Part shown: positions 1 to 8,609 of the stretch, one piece after another
Position numbering within the stretch: the stretch's first letter is position 1
How the letters are laid out: the number at the start of each line of letters is the position of its first letter
Assembly: GCF_030316855.1 (NCBI RefSeq)
Contig: NZ_JASZYR010000004.1
Location: 248,001-312,000, forward strand
From: Variovorax sp. J22P240
Lineage (GTDB): Bacteria > Pseudomonadota > Gammaproteobacteria > Burkholderiales > Burkholderiaceae_C
DNA length: 64,000 nucleotides
Direction of reading: 5' to 3'
Position numbers and translations under genes: made by a program
The notes under the pieces: generated by a model
Databases searched by the model: none
Seen by the model: only the letters and a program-made list of their open reading frames with translations
Told to the model about the DNA's origin: nothing

Positions 1-276
1 CGGGGGTGGCATCAGATCAAACAGTGCCTTGTTGTCGGCCTTCACGCGTTCGGGGTCGGCCTTGTCGACGACGGGCGCGCCCCGTTTCCCCACTGCGGCA
101 GTCGCGCGCTCGAACGGTTCCGAAAGCGTCTCTACGCCGTCTTCGGTGCTCACGATCACAGCCGACGGCTTGCCGTCGGCCTGGGGCAGCAGCACGACAC
201 GCGTCCCGGGGGTGGAGCATGCCGAGAGCAGCGCGAGCGAGAACAGGGCGGACAGAAGCGAGAAACGACGAAGCAT
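1..276 (-). CDS. Lipoprotein, N-terminal part (cut by window edge)
   Basis: Only the first 92 codons are inside the window. The protein begins with a hydrophobic signal segment ending in a lipobox (LSAC, Cys near residue 20), so it is probably exported and lipid-anchored. The rest visible is a hydrophilic stretch without a motif I recognise. Its ATG overlaps the stop of the FecR-domain gene (ATGA), so the two are translationally coupled. Such lipoproteins next to FecR genes often continue into an OmpA-like peptidoglycan-binding domain, but that part is not visible here and is only a guess. Confidence 0.7.
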   Translation of the reverse strand, partial: MLRRFSLLSALFSLALLSACSTPGTRVVLLPQADGKPSAVIVSTEDGVETLSEPFERATAAVGKRGAPVVDKADPERVKADNKALFDLMPPP

Positions 277-767
277 CACGGCTGACCGTCCACCTGCACG
301 ATGAAATCAGTGCCTCGAATGCCGATCACTGCGGTCTGCGTCTCGACCCGCACGGCGTCGGGATGGGTCTTGCCGATGAGGCCGGTGATCATGCGCATTG
401 ATCCGCGTAGCAGCGATACCAGCATGCCGCCATCCTGCGTGGTCGAATCGAAATGGAATTGCTTGAGGTCCAGCCTCGAAGATGGACCCACGACCAGCGA
501 AGTGCCGTCGCGAAGCACCATGCTCGCGCCGGAGTCGGCGCCGGTCACGATGCGGTCGATGGGCTCGACCGCATCGCCGGGCGTCGCGCCGCGCGAGGCA
601 CCGTCGGCGCTCAGCAGTTGAACGTCGCCGCGCACGGACTTCAGGGTGCCAGCCCGAATTTCGCTGGCCGCGGGCGACGGCGCGCCGCCCGGTGCGGTCT
701 GGGCCCACGCACACGTGTTGGCGGCAAGGAGGAAGCCGCTCAGGGTGATGGCAATGCGCTTTTTCAC
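276..767 (-). CDS. Secreted FecR-domain protein
   Basis: The frame is open from an ATG at 848, but a clear Sec signal peptide (VKKRIAITLSG to AWA) begins at a GTG at 767, so I place the start there (163 aa). The mature protein holds a FecR-like beta domain: an early block (LKSVRGDVQLL), a VGPSSRLDLKQF block, and the closing VETQTAVIGIRGTDF signature. It lacks the TonB-receptor-linked anti-sigma part of the true ferric-citrate FecR, so it is more likely a periplasmic structural or signalling protein. It overlaps the downstream lipoprotein gene by four bases and is divergent from the cation-efflux gene. Confidence 0.8.
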   Translation of the reverse strand: MKKRIAITLSGFLLAANTCAWAQTAPGGAPSPAASEIRAGTLKSVRGDVQLLSADGASRGATPGDAVEPIDRIVTGADSGASMVLRDGTSLVVGPSSRLDLKQFHFDSTTQDGGMLVSLLRGSMRMITGLIGKTHPDAVRVETQTAVIGIRGTDFIVQVDGQP

Positions 768-893
768 GAATGCTTCTGGAAAGTCCTGGAATGTCAGGCA
801 ATAGTACGCGAGAGGGGTTTCGCTGATCGAGCCACGATAATTCGCCACGATTGTTCAGCCTTCCTTGAAGTCATTTCTCTCTTCGACCTTGAT

Positions 894-1814
894 TTGAATC
901 TCGCCGCACTGAGCCCCAGGCAGTTGCTCCGCGTCTCGATCGCAGTCGCGATCATCACCATTGTGCTCAAGGGCGCGGCCGGGTATATCACCAATTCCAT
1001 GGGTCTGATCTCGGACGCCATGGAATCGTTCGTGAACCTCGCGAGCGCGACCTTCGCATTGGCGATGGTCACGGTCGCCGCGAGGCCGGCCGATGAAGAC
1101 CATCCTTACGGCCATCACAAGGCCGAATACTTCTCTTCGGGTTTCGAGGGGATCCTCATCATCGGCGCGGCCATTGCCATCTTGTGGGTGGCCGTCGCGC
1201 GGCTGTTGTCGCCACAGCCGCTCGAGCAGCTCGGGTGGGGCCTGGCCCTGTCCATCCTCAGTTCGGGCTTCAACGGTGCGCTCGCCTTCGTGCTGTTTCG
1301 CGCCGCTCGCGTCCATCGTTCCATCGCGCTGGAGGCGGATGCGCGTCATCTGCTGACCGACGTCTGGACGTCCGCCGCAGTCGTGATCGGCATCGTGGCG
1401 GCCGGGTTGACCGGCTGGCTCTGGCTCGACCCGCTGCTTGCCATCGGCGTGGCGCTGAACATCGTGCGCGAAGGCGTGAAGCTGGTCTGGCGTTCGTCGC
1501 AGGGCCTGATGGACGAAGCGCTCGATCCCGAATCCCTTGCAGTGCTGGATACGACGCTGAAGCGCTTCGCGGCGAGCGTGCCCGAAGGCGCGGAGCTGCG
1601 TTTCGACGACATCGTCACGCGCCGTGCCGGCCAGCGTCGCTTTGCCGATCTGCACATGCATGCGCCAGGCACATGGTCGCTCGAGCGTGCAGCTGGCTTG
1701 CGCGATGCGCTCGAGCAGGCGCTGATGGATGCGGTGCCCGGCCTGCGCGTGACCATCCAGTTGCTGCCGCTGAGCATGGAAGCACGCGCGACGCAGAAGG
1801 AATACATGGCATGA
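894..1814 (+). CDS. Cation diffusion facilitator family transporter
   Basis: Inner-membrane divalent-cation/proton antiporter of the CDF family. The sequence shows about six hydrophobic helices, the first metal-site motif in SDAMESFVN, the conserved HPYGH loop, the second site HLLTDVWTS, and a cytoplasmic C-terminal ferredoxin-like domain with DLHMHAPG. Length of about 306 aa fits the family. No ATG precedes helix 1 in a sensible place; the TTG at 894 is my best start, but this is uncertain and the frame stays open far upstream. The stop overlaps the dtd start (ATGA), so the two form an operon. Substrate (Zn, Fe, Co or Mn) cannot be told from the sequence. Confidence 0.85.
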   Translation: MNLAALSPRQLLRVSIAVAIITIVLKGAAGYITNSMGLISDAMESFVNLASATFALAMVTVAARPADEDHPYGHHKAEYFSSGFEGILIIGAAIAILWVAVARLLSPQPLEQLGWGLALSILSSGFNGALAFVLFRAARVHRSIALEADARHLLTDVWTSAAVVIGIVAAGLTGWLWLDPLLAIGVALNIVREGVKLVWRSSQGLMDEALDPESLAVLDTTLKRFAASVPEGAELRFDDIVTRRAGQRRFADLHMHAPGTWSLERAAGLRDALEQALMDAVPGLRVTIQLLPLSMEARATQKEYMA

Positions 1815-2254
1815 AGGCATTGCTTCAGCGCGTGACCAATGCAAGGGTCGATATCGCGGGTCGCACTGTCGGCGCGATCGATGCGGGGCTGCTGGTGCTG
1901 CTGTGTGCCGAGCGCGGCGACACCGACGCGCTGGCCGATCGCATGCTCGCGAAGATCCTGAAGTTGCGGATCTTCTCGGACGAGGGCGGCAAGATGAACC
2001 GCAGCGTCCAGGACAACGGCGGCGGCCTCCTGGTGGTGAGCCAGTTCACGCTCGCGGCTGACGTGAGCGGCGGCAACCGCCCTAGCTTCACACAGGCTGC
2101 GCCGCCCGATGAAGGCCGGCGGCTCTACGAATACTTCGTGGCGCAGGCGCGTGCCGCGCATCCCGTGGTGGCGACCGGCGAATTCGCGGCCGACATGCAG
2201 GTGCATCTCGTGAACGATGGCCCGGTGACCATTCCGTTGCAGATGGCGGCCTGA
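1811..2254 (+). CDS. dtd: D-aminoacyl-tRNA deacylase
   Basis: A 147-aa cytoplasmic enzyme that hydrolyses D-amino acids, and also misattached glycine, from tRNA. Both family signatures are present: [17 protein letters not shown] near residue 78 and the C-terminal NDGPVTIPL, which corresponds to the Gly-cisPro chirality filter. The N-terminus [13 protein letters not shown] is typical. The ATG overlaps the stop of the transporter gene. The downstream gene ybeY converges on it. Confidence 0.95.
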   Translation: MKALLQRVTNARVDIAGRTVGAIDAGLLVLLCAERGDTDALADRMLAKILKLRIFSDEGGKMNRSVQDNGGGLLVVSQFTLAADVSGGNRPSFTQAAPPDEGRRLYEYFVAQARAAHPVVATGEFAADMQVHLVNDGPVTIPLQMAA

Positions 2255-2266
2255 GGTCCGGCGACT

Positions 2267-2719
2267 TCAGTAGGGGTTCCGGATGCCGAGCCCCGCGAGG
2301 ATCTCGATCTCGCGCGCCTCCATGGCTTCAGCGTCTTCCTCGCCGGTCTCGTGGTCCCAGCCCTGCGCGTGGAGGGTGCCGTGGACCAGCAGGTGGGCAT
2401 AGTGCGCGGCTAGCGTCTTGCGCTGCTCCTTCGCTTCCTTCGCGACCACGGGCGCGCAAAGCACCAGGTCCGCCATCACGACCGGCGCCTGCGCGTAGTC
2501 GAAGGTCAGCACGTTGGTCGCGTAGTCCTTGCCGCGGAATTCGCGGTTGAGTTGCTGACCTTCTTCTGCATCGACGACGCGCACTGTGAGTTCGCCGTCC
2601 GCATCCAGCGCATGACGGATCCAGCGCACGACGCTATGACGGGGGAGTGCCGCCCGATGGCGCTCCACCCCCTTGAAGCGCGCGAACTGCAGGGACAGAG
2701 ACAGTGCAGCCAGCGCCAT
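2267..2719 (-). CDS. ybeY: Endoribonuclease YbeY (rRNA maturation)
   Basis: Single-strand endoribonuclease for 16S rRNA 3'-end maturation and ribosome quality control. The zinc-binding motif [12 protein letters not shown] lies near the C-terminus and carries all three His ligands. I start at the ATG at 2719 (150 aa), one base after the phoH stop; an upstream in-frame ATG at 2749 lies inside phoH. phoH-ybeY is the classical order in proteobacteria, usually followed by a CorC-like gene; here the operon ends with ybeY facing dtd. Confidence 0.95.
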   Translation of the reverse strand: MALAALSLSLQFARFKGVERHRAALPRHSVVRWIRHALDADGELTVRVVDAEEGQQLNREFRGKDYATNVLTFDYAQAPVVMADLVLCAPVVAKEAKEQRKTLAAHYAHLLVHGTLHAQGWDHETGEEDAEAMEAREIEILAGLGIRNPY

Positions 2720-2720
2720 G

Positions 2721-3704
2721 TCAGCGTGCCGCGCCGCGCTTGCGCGCATTGTCGTAGGCGTCGACGATGCGGGCTACCAGCGGATGCCGAACGACGTCGG
2801 CGCTCGTGAAGTGCGTGATCGCGATGCCGTTCACGCGCTTGAGCACCCGCTCCGCGTCGATGAGCCCGCTCAATTGCGCCTTCGGCAGGTCGATCTGGCT
2901 CACGTCGCCGGTGACCACCGCCTTGGCGCCGAAGCCGATGCGCGTGAGGAACATCTTCATTTGCTCCGGCGTGGTGTTCTGAGCCTCGTCCAGGATCACG
3001 AAGGCATTGTTGAGCGTGCGGCCGCGCATGAAGGCCAACGGCGCGATCTCCAGCGCATTGCGCTCGAAGGCCTTCTGCACGCGGTCGAAGCCCATCAGGT
3101 CGTAGAGCGCGTCGTACAGGGGCCGCAGATAGGGGTCGACCTTCTGCGTCAAGTCGCCGGGCAGGAAGCCGAGGCGTTCCCCGGCTTCCACCGCGGGCCG
3201 GGTCAGCACGATGCGCTGCACGGCGCTGCGTTCGAGGGCGTCGACCGCACACGCCACGGCGAGATAGGTCTTGCCCGTGCCGGCGGGGCCGATGCCGAGC
3301 GTGATGTCGTGGTTCGCGATGTTGTGCAGGTACACGCTCTGATTGGGCGTGCGTGCGCGCAGGTCGGCGCGCCGCGTTGCCAGCATGACGGCGCCATCTT
3401 CGGCCTCCGTCATCGATCCGTCGCCCGCAAGGGTCAGTTGGACGACCGCAGCATCGATCGGCCGTTGGGCGATCTCATAGAGCGCCTGCAGGACTTCCAT
3501 CGCGCGCTGCGCGTTGACCTTGGGCCCGTCGATCTTGAACTGCTCGTGACGGTGCGCGATCTTGACGTTGAGTGCTTCCTCGATCCGCCGCAGGTTCGCG
3601 TCGAGCGGGCCGCAGAGGTGTCCCAGGCGCGTGTTGTTGGGCGGGGCGAAGGTGTGTCGCAGAATCACGCGGATTTCATTTTCAAAAGCGAGAAGGGCAC
3701 CCAT
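2721..3704 (-). CDS. phoH: PhoH-family ATPase (PhoL)
   Basis: Cytoplasmic P-loop ATPase linked to RNA metabolism and paired with ybeY. It shows Walker A GPAGTGKT and Walker B ILDEAQNT, and an N-terminal PhoL-type domain ([15 protein letters not shown]). The ATG at 3704 gives 327 aa and overlaps the ruvA start codon on the other strand. A GTG at 3668 gives a protein starting [12 protein letters not shown], which resembles the usual betaproteobacterial N-terminus, so the true start may be there. It is co-transcribed with ybeY. Confidence 0.93.
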   Translation of the reverse strand: MGALLAFENEIRVILRHTFAPPNNTRLGHLCGPLDANLRRIEEALNVKIAHRHEQFKIDGPKVNAQRAMEVLQALYEIAQRPIDAAVVQLTLAGDGSMTEAEDGAVMLATRRADLRARTPNQSVYLHNIANHDITLGIGPAGTGKTYLAVACAVDALERSAVQRIVLTRPAVEAGERLGFLPGDLTQKVDPYLRPLYDALYDLMGFDRVQKAFERNALEIAPLAFMRGRTLNNAFVILDEAQNTTPEQMKMFLTRIGFGAKAVVTGDVSQIDLPKAQLSGLIDAERVLKRVNGIAITHFTSADVVRHPLVARIVDAYDNARKRGAAR

Positions 3705-4275
3705 GATAGGCAAACTCACCGGCATCCTGGCCGAACGCAATCCGCCGCAGGTGGTGGTGGACTGCAACGGCGTCGGCTACGAGGTCGATGTGCCCATGAG
3801 CACTTTCTACAACCTGCCGGGCGCTGGGGAGCGGGTTTCGCTGCTCACGCACTTCGTGGTGCGCGAGGACGCGCAGATTCTCTATGGCTTCGGCACTGCC
3901 GCCGAACGCGCGGCCTTTCGCCAACTGATCAAGATTTCCGGCGTCGGGCCGCGCACGGCGCTGGGCGTGCTCAGCGGCATGAGCGTGGACGAACTCGCGC
4001 AGGCCATCACGCTGCAGGAGGCCGGGCGCCTCGTGAAGATTCCCGGCATCGGCAAGAAGACGGCCGAGCGGCTGCTGCTTGAACTCAAGGGCAAGCTCGG
4101 TGCGGAAATCGCGCTGCCTGCACACGCGGCGAGCGACGCGCAGGCCGACATCCTTCAGGCGCTGGTCGCGCTCGGCTACAGCGACAAGGAAGCCGCCGCA
4201 GCGCTCAAGGCATTGCCGAAGGACATCGCGGTGGGCGAGGGGATCAAGCTGGCGCTGCGGGCGCTGGCCAAGTAG
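3703..4275 (+). CDS. ruvA: Holliday junction DNA helicase subunit RuvA
   Basis: 190-aa protein that binds the four-way junction and loads RuvB for branch migration. It has the N-terminal OB-fold ([15 protein letters not shown]), two helix-hairpin-helix motifs ([13 protein letters not shown] and [13 protein letters not shown]), an acidic-pin region, and the C-terminal RuvB-binding three-helix domain ([17 protein letters not shown]). ruvB lies 500 bp downstream, separated by an oppositely oriented membrane-protein gene; ruvC is not in the window. Confidence 0.97.
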   Translation: MIGKLTGILAERNPPQVVVDCNGVGYEVDVPMSTFYNLPGAGERVSLLTHFVVREDAQILYGFGTAAERAAFRQLIKISGVGPRTALGVLSGMSVDELAQAITLQEAGRLVKIPGIGKKTAERLLLELKGKLGAEIALPAHAASDAQADILQALVALGYSDKEAAAALKALPKDIAVGEGIKLALRALAK

Positions 4276-4280
4276 GCGGC

Positions 4281-4715
4281 TCAGCGCCAGTCCTGCATCG
4301 CGAGCGCCATCGCGAACAGGACGGTCTGCACGACCACGACGATGCCGTGCCGCTGCATCAGCTTGCGAGCCTCCAGCACGCGATCGGCCAGTGGGCGCGG
4401 TCCGTCGGAACTGCGGCGCAGGCCGAGTTTTTCCAGGCTGTTGTCCAGGGCGGACGGCGAGGCGATCGCACCTTGCACGAGCCCTTCGAACAACGAAGCG
4501 ACGAGCGCAAGGCGAAGTGTCAGATAGCGTTCGGGCAGTCCGATCAGCCCGACCATCGCGTAGATGAACCAGGCCGACGAAGGCAGCGATCGCCCCGTGA
4601 GAGCCAGCACCAGCGCGGCGATGAAGGCGAGCGCGAGCCCCCAAAGCGCCAGCGCGCCGCTGGCACGCAGCAGGCCGGCAGTGGTGGCGCACAGCGCGCG
4701 ATCGTTGTCATTCAT
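4281..4715 (-). CDS. Small inner-membrane protein of unknown function
   Basis: 144 aa with two N-terminal hydrophobic helices (about residues 15-60: GALALWGLALAFIAALVLAL, then WFIYAMVGLIGL), a central amphipathic stretch, and a third hydrophobic helix near the C-terminus (IVVVVQTVLFAMALAMQ). I do not recognise a catalytic motif. It is placed antisense between ruvA and ruvB and its stop is 5 bp from the ruvA stop, so it is a convergent single gene breaking the ruvA-ruvB run. Confidence 0.75.
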   Translation of the reverse strand: MNDNDRALCATTAGLLRASGALALWGLALAFIAALVLALTGRSLPSSAWFIYAMVGLIGLPERYLTLRLALVASLFEGLVQGAIASPSALDNSLEKLGLRRSSDGPRPLADRVLEARKLMQRHGIVVVVQTVLFAMALAMQDWR

Positions 4716-4802
4716 GAGGTGATTTGGCCCCTTCCCGGTGGCGCATTCTGCCGCAGGGCCGGCGCCAACAGGCTCTAAACTGCGCCCTCAGCCCATTGCC
4801 CC

Positions 4803-5855
4803 ATGACCATCCAGACCGACGATTTCGCCCCGGCCCCGCAACGCGTGGTGTCCGCCGCGCCCGCCTCGCCCAACGAAGAAGCCATCGAGCGCGCGTTGCG
4901 GCCCAAGCTGCTCGACGAGTACGTCGGCCAGGCCAAGGTGCGCGAGCAACTCGAGATCTTCATCGGCGCGGCGCGCCATCGCGCAGAGGCGCTCGACCAT
5001 GTGCTGCTGTTCGGCCCGCCGGGCCTGGGCAAGACCACGCTCTCGCACATCATCGCGGCCGAACTCGGTGTGAACCTGCGCCAGACTTCCGGCCCGGTGC
5101 TGGAGAAGCCCAAGGACCTCGCGGCGCTGCTCACCAACCTCGAGCGCAACGACGTGCTCTTCATCGACGAGATCCACCGCCTCTCTCCCGTGGTCGAGGA
5201 AATCCTCTATCCAGCGCTGGAGGACTACCAGATCGACATCATGATCGGCGAGGGTCCGGCAGCGCGCAGCATCAAGCTCGACCTGCAGCCCTTCACGCTG
5301 GTCGGCGCGACCACGCGCGCTGGCATGCTGACGAATCCATTGCGCGACCGCTTCGGCATCGTCGCGCGGCTGGAGTTCTACACGGCCGAGGAACTGGCGC
5401 GCATCGTGCGACGCAGCGCCGGTCTCCTGGCCGTGCCGATGGACGACGAAGGCGGCCTGGAGATCGCGCGCCGTTCGCGCGGCACCCCCCGCATTGCCAA
5501 TCGGCTGCTGCGCCGCGTGCGTGACTACGCGCAGGTCAAGGGCAATGGCCGCATCACGGTCGACGTGGCGCACAAGGCGCTGGCGATGCTCGACGTCGAT
5601 CCCCAAGGCTTCGACCTGATGGACCGCAAATTGCTCGAAGCAGTCATCCATCGTTTCGACGGCGGGCCGGTCGGGCTGGACAACATCGCCGCCAGCATCG
5701 GCGAGGAATCCGGCACGATCGAAGACGTGATCGAGCCCTACCTCATCCAGCAGGGCTACCTGCAGCGCACGCCGCGCGGCCGAATCGCGACGCTCGCTGC
5801 GTATCGGCATCTGGGCGTTGCGGCGCCGCAGCGTGACGGGGACATGTTCGGCTGA
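4803..5855 (+). CDS. ruvB: Holliday junction branch migration ATPase RuvB
   Basis: 350-aa AAA+ motor that drives branch migration with RuvA. Walker [10 protein letters not shown] (near residue 75), Walker B FIDEIHRL, the sensor/arginine-finger region [17 protein letters not shown], and the C-terminal winged helix (LGVAAP at the end) are all present. The length matches the family. It is a stand-alone transcription unit with about 85 bp of non-coding DNA upstream. Confidence 0.98.
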   Translation: MTIQTDDFAPAPQRVVSAAPASPNEEAIERALRPKLLDEYVGQAKVREQLEIFIGAARHRAEALDHVLLFGPPGLGKTTLSHIIAAELGVNLRQTSGPVLEKPKDLAALLTNLERNDVLFIDEIHRLSPVVEEILYPALEDYQIDIMIGEGPAARSIKLDLQPFTLVGATTRAGMLTNPLRDRFGIVARLEFYTAEELARIVRRSAGLLAVPMDDEGGLEIARRSRGTPRIANRLLRRVRDYAQVKGNGRITVDVAHKALAMLDVDPQGFDLMDRKLLEAVIHRFDGGPVGLDNIAASIGEESGTIEDVIEPYLIQQGYLQRTPRGRIATLAAYRHLGVAAPQRDGDMFG

Positions 5856-5865
5856 TGCGGCCTGC

Positions 5866-7593
5866 TCAGATCGATCGTGAACGCACGTTCGCGGCGATGA
5901 GCCACTGCGCGGCGTAGTAGCTGGCCAGCACCCACAACGCAGCCACCGGCAACGGCGAGACGAAGCGATTGGTCGCCAGCAAGGCGTCGCTCAGCATGAA
6001 GAGGCACGCCCCTGCGGCGACCCGCCGAGCCGATGCATCGCTGAAAACCGCCGCACGCCCGAGCGCCTGGGCTGCCATGCAGGCAATCACCACGACATAG
6101 ATGCCCACGGGCACCCGCAGGCCGGAGGGCAAGCCGCCCCACAACAGGAAGGCGTACATCGGCACGCCGATGGCCAGCGTGGCGGCGAGCGCGCGCCGCA
6201 GTGGAAACAGGCCGACTCCTGAGGAAAAGAGTGCGATATACGCCACGTGCGCCAGCAGAAAGCAGACGAGACCCGGCACGAAGAATTGCGGCCACATCAG
6301 AAGAACGTCACCGGCCAGCGATGCCACGAGACCGGCCGTCAGCAGGAGGGCGAAGCGGCCCGGCATGTTCGTTGAGCGGGCGCGCACCAGCGCAAAGGCG
6401 ATGAGGATCACTAGCGCGAGCGGCTTGAAGACGAAATGGAGGCCGGCGATGCCCAGGGCGCCGCTGGCGGTGGCCAACGCCGCTGCATCGATGAAGAGGA
6501 CTTCGATCACCGACAGGCGGCCCTGCAGCACCGCTCCGGTCGCCCACAGGCCGGCCGTCAGCGCGACGAGCCACACCAGCGAGGAGGTAAAGGGTAGCGT
6601 GTCGGAATACCAGAGGAAGGCGGTGGCGCCGCCCAGCAGCGCGACGAACTGCATTGCCGCAAAGACCTGCGCGCCGTGCGAAGCCCGCGGTTCGTAGCGA
6701 CGCACCTGGCTGATGTCGAATGGCGGCTTCGGATCCGCCGCCGCCACGTCAGCCGGCCGCCAGCCCGGCGGCTTGACCCAGATGCGCAGCTTGTCGCTCC
6801 AGCGCCGGGTGCGCCACGTGTCGCGTGCGAGCGACCAATAGACCTCGGCATTGGCCCAGACCGGATCCCAGCTCTGCAACGGACTGCGCGTGCCGTAGAC
6901 GCAGGGCTCGTCTTCTTCCTTGAAGCTGCCGAAGAGGCGGTCCCACACGATCAGCACGCCGCCGTAGTTGCGGTCGATATAGCGGTCGTTCACGGCGTGG
7001 TGCACACGGTGATTCGATGGCGAGCAGAACCAGCGATCGAACCAGCCCAGCTTGCCGACCTGCTCGGTGTGCACCCAGAACTGGTAGAGCAAATCGATCA
7101 GCGCGACCGCGCCGAAAACCAGGGGCGGCACACCCGCCAGCGCCATCGGCAGATAGAAGATCCAGCCGAGCAGCACGCCGCTGGAGGTCTGGCGCAGCGC
7201 GGTGGACAGGTTGTAGTGCTGGCTCTGGTGATGCACCACATGCGCGGCCCACAGCACCGCGCTTTCGTGACCGAAGCGATGCAGCCAGTAGTAGCAGAAG
7301 TCGTAGAAAACGAGTGCCAGCACCCAGCCGTACCACTGCATCCAGAAGTCATCGTTGCGGAAGAGGGCAAAGGCCGACCAGATCGCCGTGTAGATGCCGA
7401 TGCGCAAGAGCCCGGTGATCGCCGCGCTGATCTGGCTCAGCATGCCCAGGCCAATGCTGTTGAGTGTGTCGGGCAAGCGGTAGGTGTCCTGGCCGGTCCC
7501 GCGACGGGCGCGCAGGCGACCCACGAAGAATTCGACCCCGATCAGCAGAAAGAAGACAGGGGTCGCGAGAACGATGATTTGGCCGGGTCGCAT
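5866..7593 (-). CDS. Fused sterol-desaturase-family hydroxylase and YhhN/TMEM86-like protein
   Basis: 575-aa multi-helix membrane protein with two recognisable halves. The N-terminal half (to about residue 290) is a fatty-acid-hydroxylase/sterol-desaturase domain with the di-iron histidine clusters HRFGH (residues 105-109), HVVHH (118-122) and NHRVHH (194-199), most like alkylglycerol monooxygenases. The C-terminal half (about 315-575) is a chain of short helices with SLAGDVLLM and LSDALLA, the paired acidic motifs of the YhhN/TMEM86 lysoplasmalogenase family. Both families act on ether-linked glycerolipids in characterised members. Numbering is from the ATG at 7593; an ATG at 7614 is possible. 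The exact substrate is inferred. Confidence 0.8.
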   Translation of the reverse strand: MRPGQIIVLATPVFFLLIGVEFFVGRLRARRGTGQDTYRLPDTLNSIGLGMLSQISAAITGLLRIGIYTAIWSAFALFRNDDFWMQWYGWVLALVFYDFCYYWLHRFGHESAVLWAAHVVHHQSQHYNLSTALRQTSSGVLLGWIFYLPMALAGVPPLVFGAVALIDLLYQFWVHTEQVGKLGWFDRWFCSPSNHRVHHAVNDRYIDRNYGGVLIVWDRLFGSFKEEDEPCVYGTRSPLQSWDPVWANAEVYWSLARDTWRTRRWSDKLRIWVKPPGWRPADVAAADPKPPFDISQVRRYEPRASHGAQVFAAMQFVALLGGATAFLWYSDTLPFTSSLVWLVALTAGLWATGAVLQGRLSVIEVLFIDAAALATASGALGIAGLHFVFKPLALVILIAFALVRARSTNMPGRFALLLTAGLVASLAGDVLLMWPQFFVPGLVCFLLAHVAYIALFSSGVGLFPLRRALAATLAIGVPMYAFLLWGGLPSGLRVPVGIYVVVIACMAAQALGRAAVFSDASARRVAAGACLFMLSDALLATNRFVSPLPVAALWVLASYYAAQWLIAANVRSRSI

Positions 7594-7730
7594 GCGTCGG
7601 ATTTTCCGGTGCACGCGGCGCGACTTCGTCGCCGGCTTGTCATGGTTTGCCCGAAGAGACCCGCCGTTGTCATCGACAGGTCACACCTGTGCCATAGCCG
7701 CGTCACGGGTGGAAGCGATCGTGTCCGTCC

Positions 7731-8609
7731 ATGCAACGCGACGACGCCTTTCTTCGCGCATGGCGCGATTCCGCCCCCCAGCTTCCCGAGCCGGAAGACG
7801 GGGATGCCCTGTATCCCCCGCAGAAATACCGCACGCTCTGGATCTCCGACCTGCACCTGGGCACGCCCGGCTGCCAGGCACGGGCGCTGCTCGATTTCCT
7901 GAAGCACAACGACTGCGAGACGCTGTTCCTCGTCGGCGACATCATCGACGGCTGGCAACTGCGACGTCACTGGTACTGGCCGCAGGCACACAACGACGTG
8001 ATCCAGAAGCTGCTGCGCAAGGCGCGCAAGGGCACCCGCGTGATCTTCATTCCGGGCAATCACGACGAGTTCGCGCGCAAATACCTGCACCACAACTTCG
8101 GCGGCATCGACGTCGCGGAGGAATGGATCCACGAAACCGCAGACGGTCGCAAGCTCTGGGTGATGCATGGCGACCTGTTCGACGGCGTCATCCAGTGCGC
8201 GAAATGGCTGGCGCATCTCGGCGACTCGCTCTATGAATTCACGCTCAAGCTGAACCGGCATCTCAACTCCCTGCGTGCGCGGATCGGGCTGCCGTACTGG
8301 TCGCTGTCGAAGTACCTGAAGCTGAAGGTCAAGCGCGCGGTCAACTACGTGGGCGACTTCGAGAACGCGGTGGCGCGCGAAGCCCGCAGGCGGGGCGTGC
8401 ACGGCGTTGTGTGCGGCCACATTCACCACGCGGAGTTGCGCGACATCGACGGCATCCTCTACGCCAACGACGGCGACTGGGTCGAGAGCCTCACCGCACT
8501 GGCGGAGCATGCCGACGGCTCGCTGGAGATCCTGCACTGGGCAGAGCACATGCCCGTCGAGGCTCGCGCCGGGCGCGCGGCTCCGCGGCGCGAGCCGGCG
8601 CACGCATGA
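7731..8609 (+). CDS. LpxH-like metallophosphoesterase (UDP-diacylglucosamine diphosphatase family)
   Basis: 292-aa calcineurin-like phosphoesterase of the UDP-2,3-diacylglucosamine pyrophosphatase superfamily. The metal-binding blocks appear in order: SDLHLGTPG (about 39), GDIIDGW (67), GNHDE (105), MHGDLFDG, and GHIHHAE (about 233). It is longer than true LpxH (about 240 aa) and belongs to the variant set that is followed by a glycosyltransferase, as here: its stop overlaps the next start (ATGA). The likely role is in envelope lipid handling; it may not be the lipid A pathway LpxH itself. Confidence 0.85.
   Translation: MQRDDAFLRAWRDSAPQLPEPEDGDALYPPQKYRTLWISDLHLGTPGCQARALLDFLKHNDCETLFLVGDIIDGWQLRRHWYWPQAHNDVIQKLLRKARKGTRVIFIPGNHDEFARKYLHHNFGGIDVAEEWIHETADGRKLWVMHGDLFDGVIQCAKWLAHLGDSLYEFTLKLNRHLNSLRARIGLPYWSLSKYLKLKVKRAVNYVGDFENAVAREARRRGVHGVVCGHIHHAELRDIDGILYANDGDWVESLTALAEHADGSLEILHWAEHMPVEARAGRAAPRREPAHA

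Noticed and set aside
768..848. Longer FecR-protein start at ATG 848
   Set aside because: It would put 27 polar/aromatic residues before a perfect signal peptide; the GTG at 767 fits better.
2673..4082. 469-codon plus-strand frame across phoH and ruvA
   Set aside because: It runs antisense through phoH and out of frame through ruvA, both with intact motifs.
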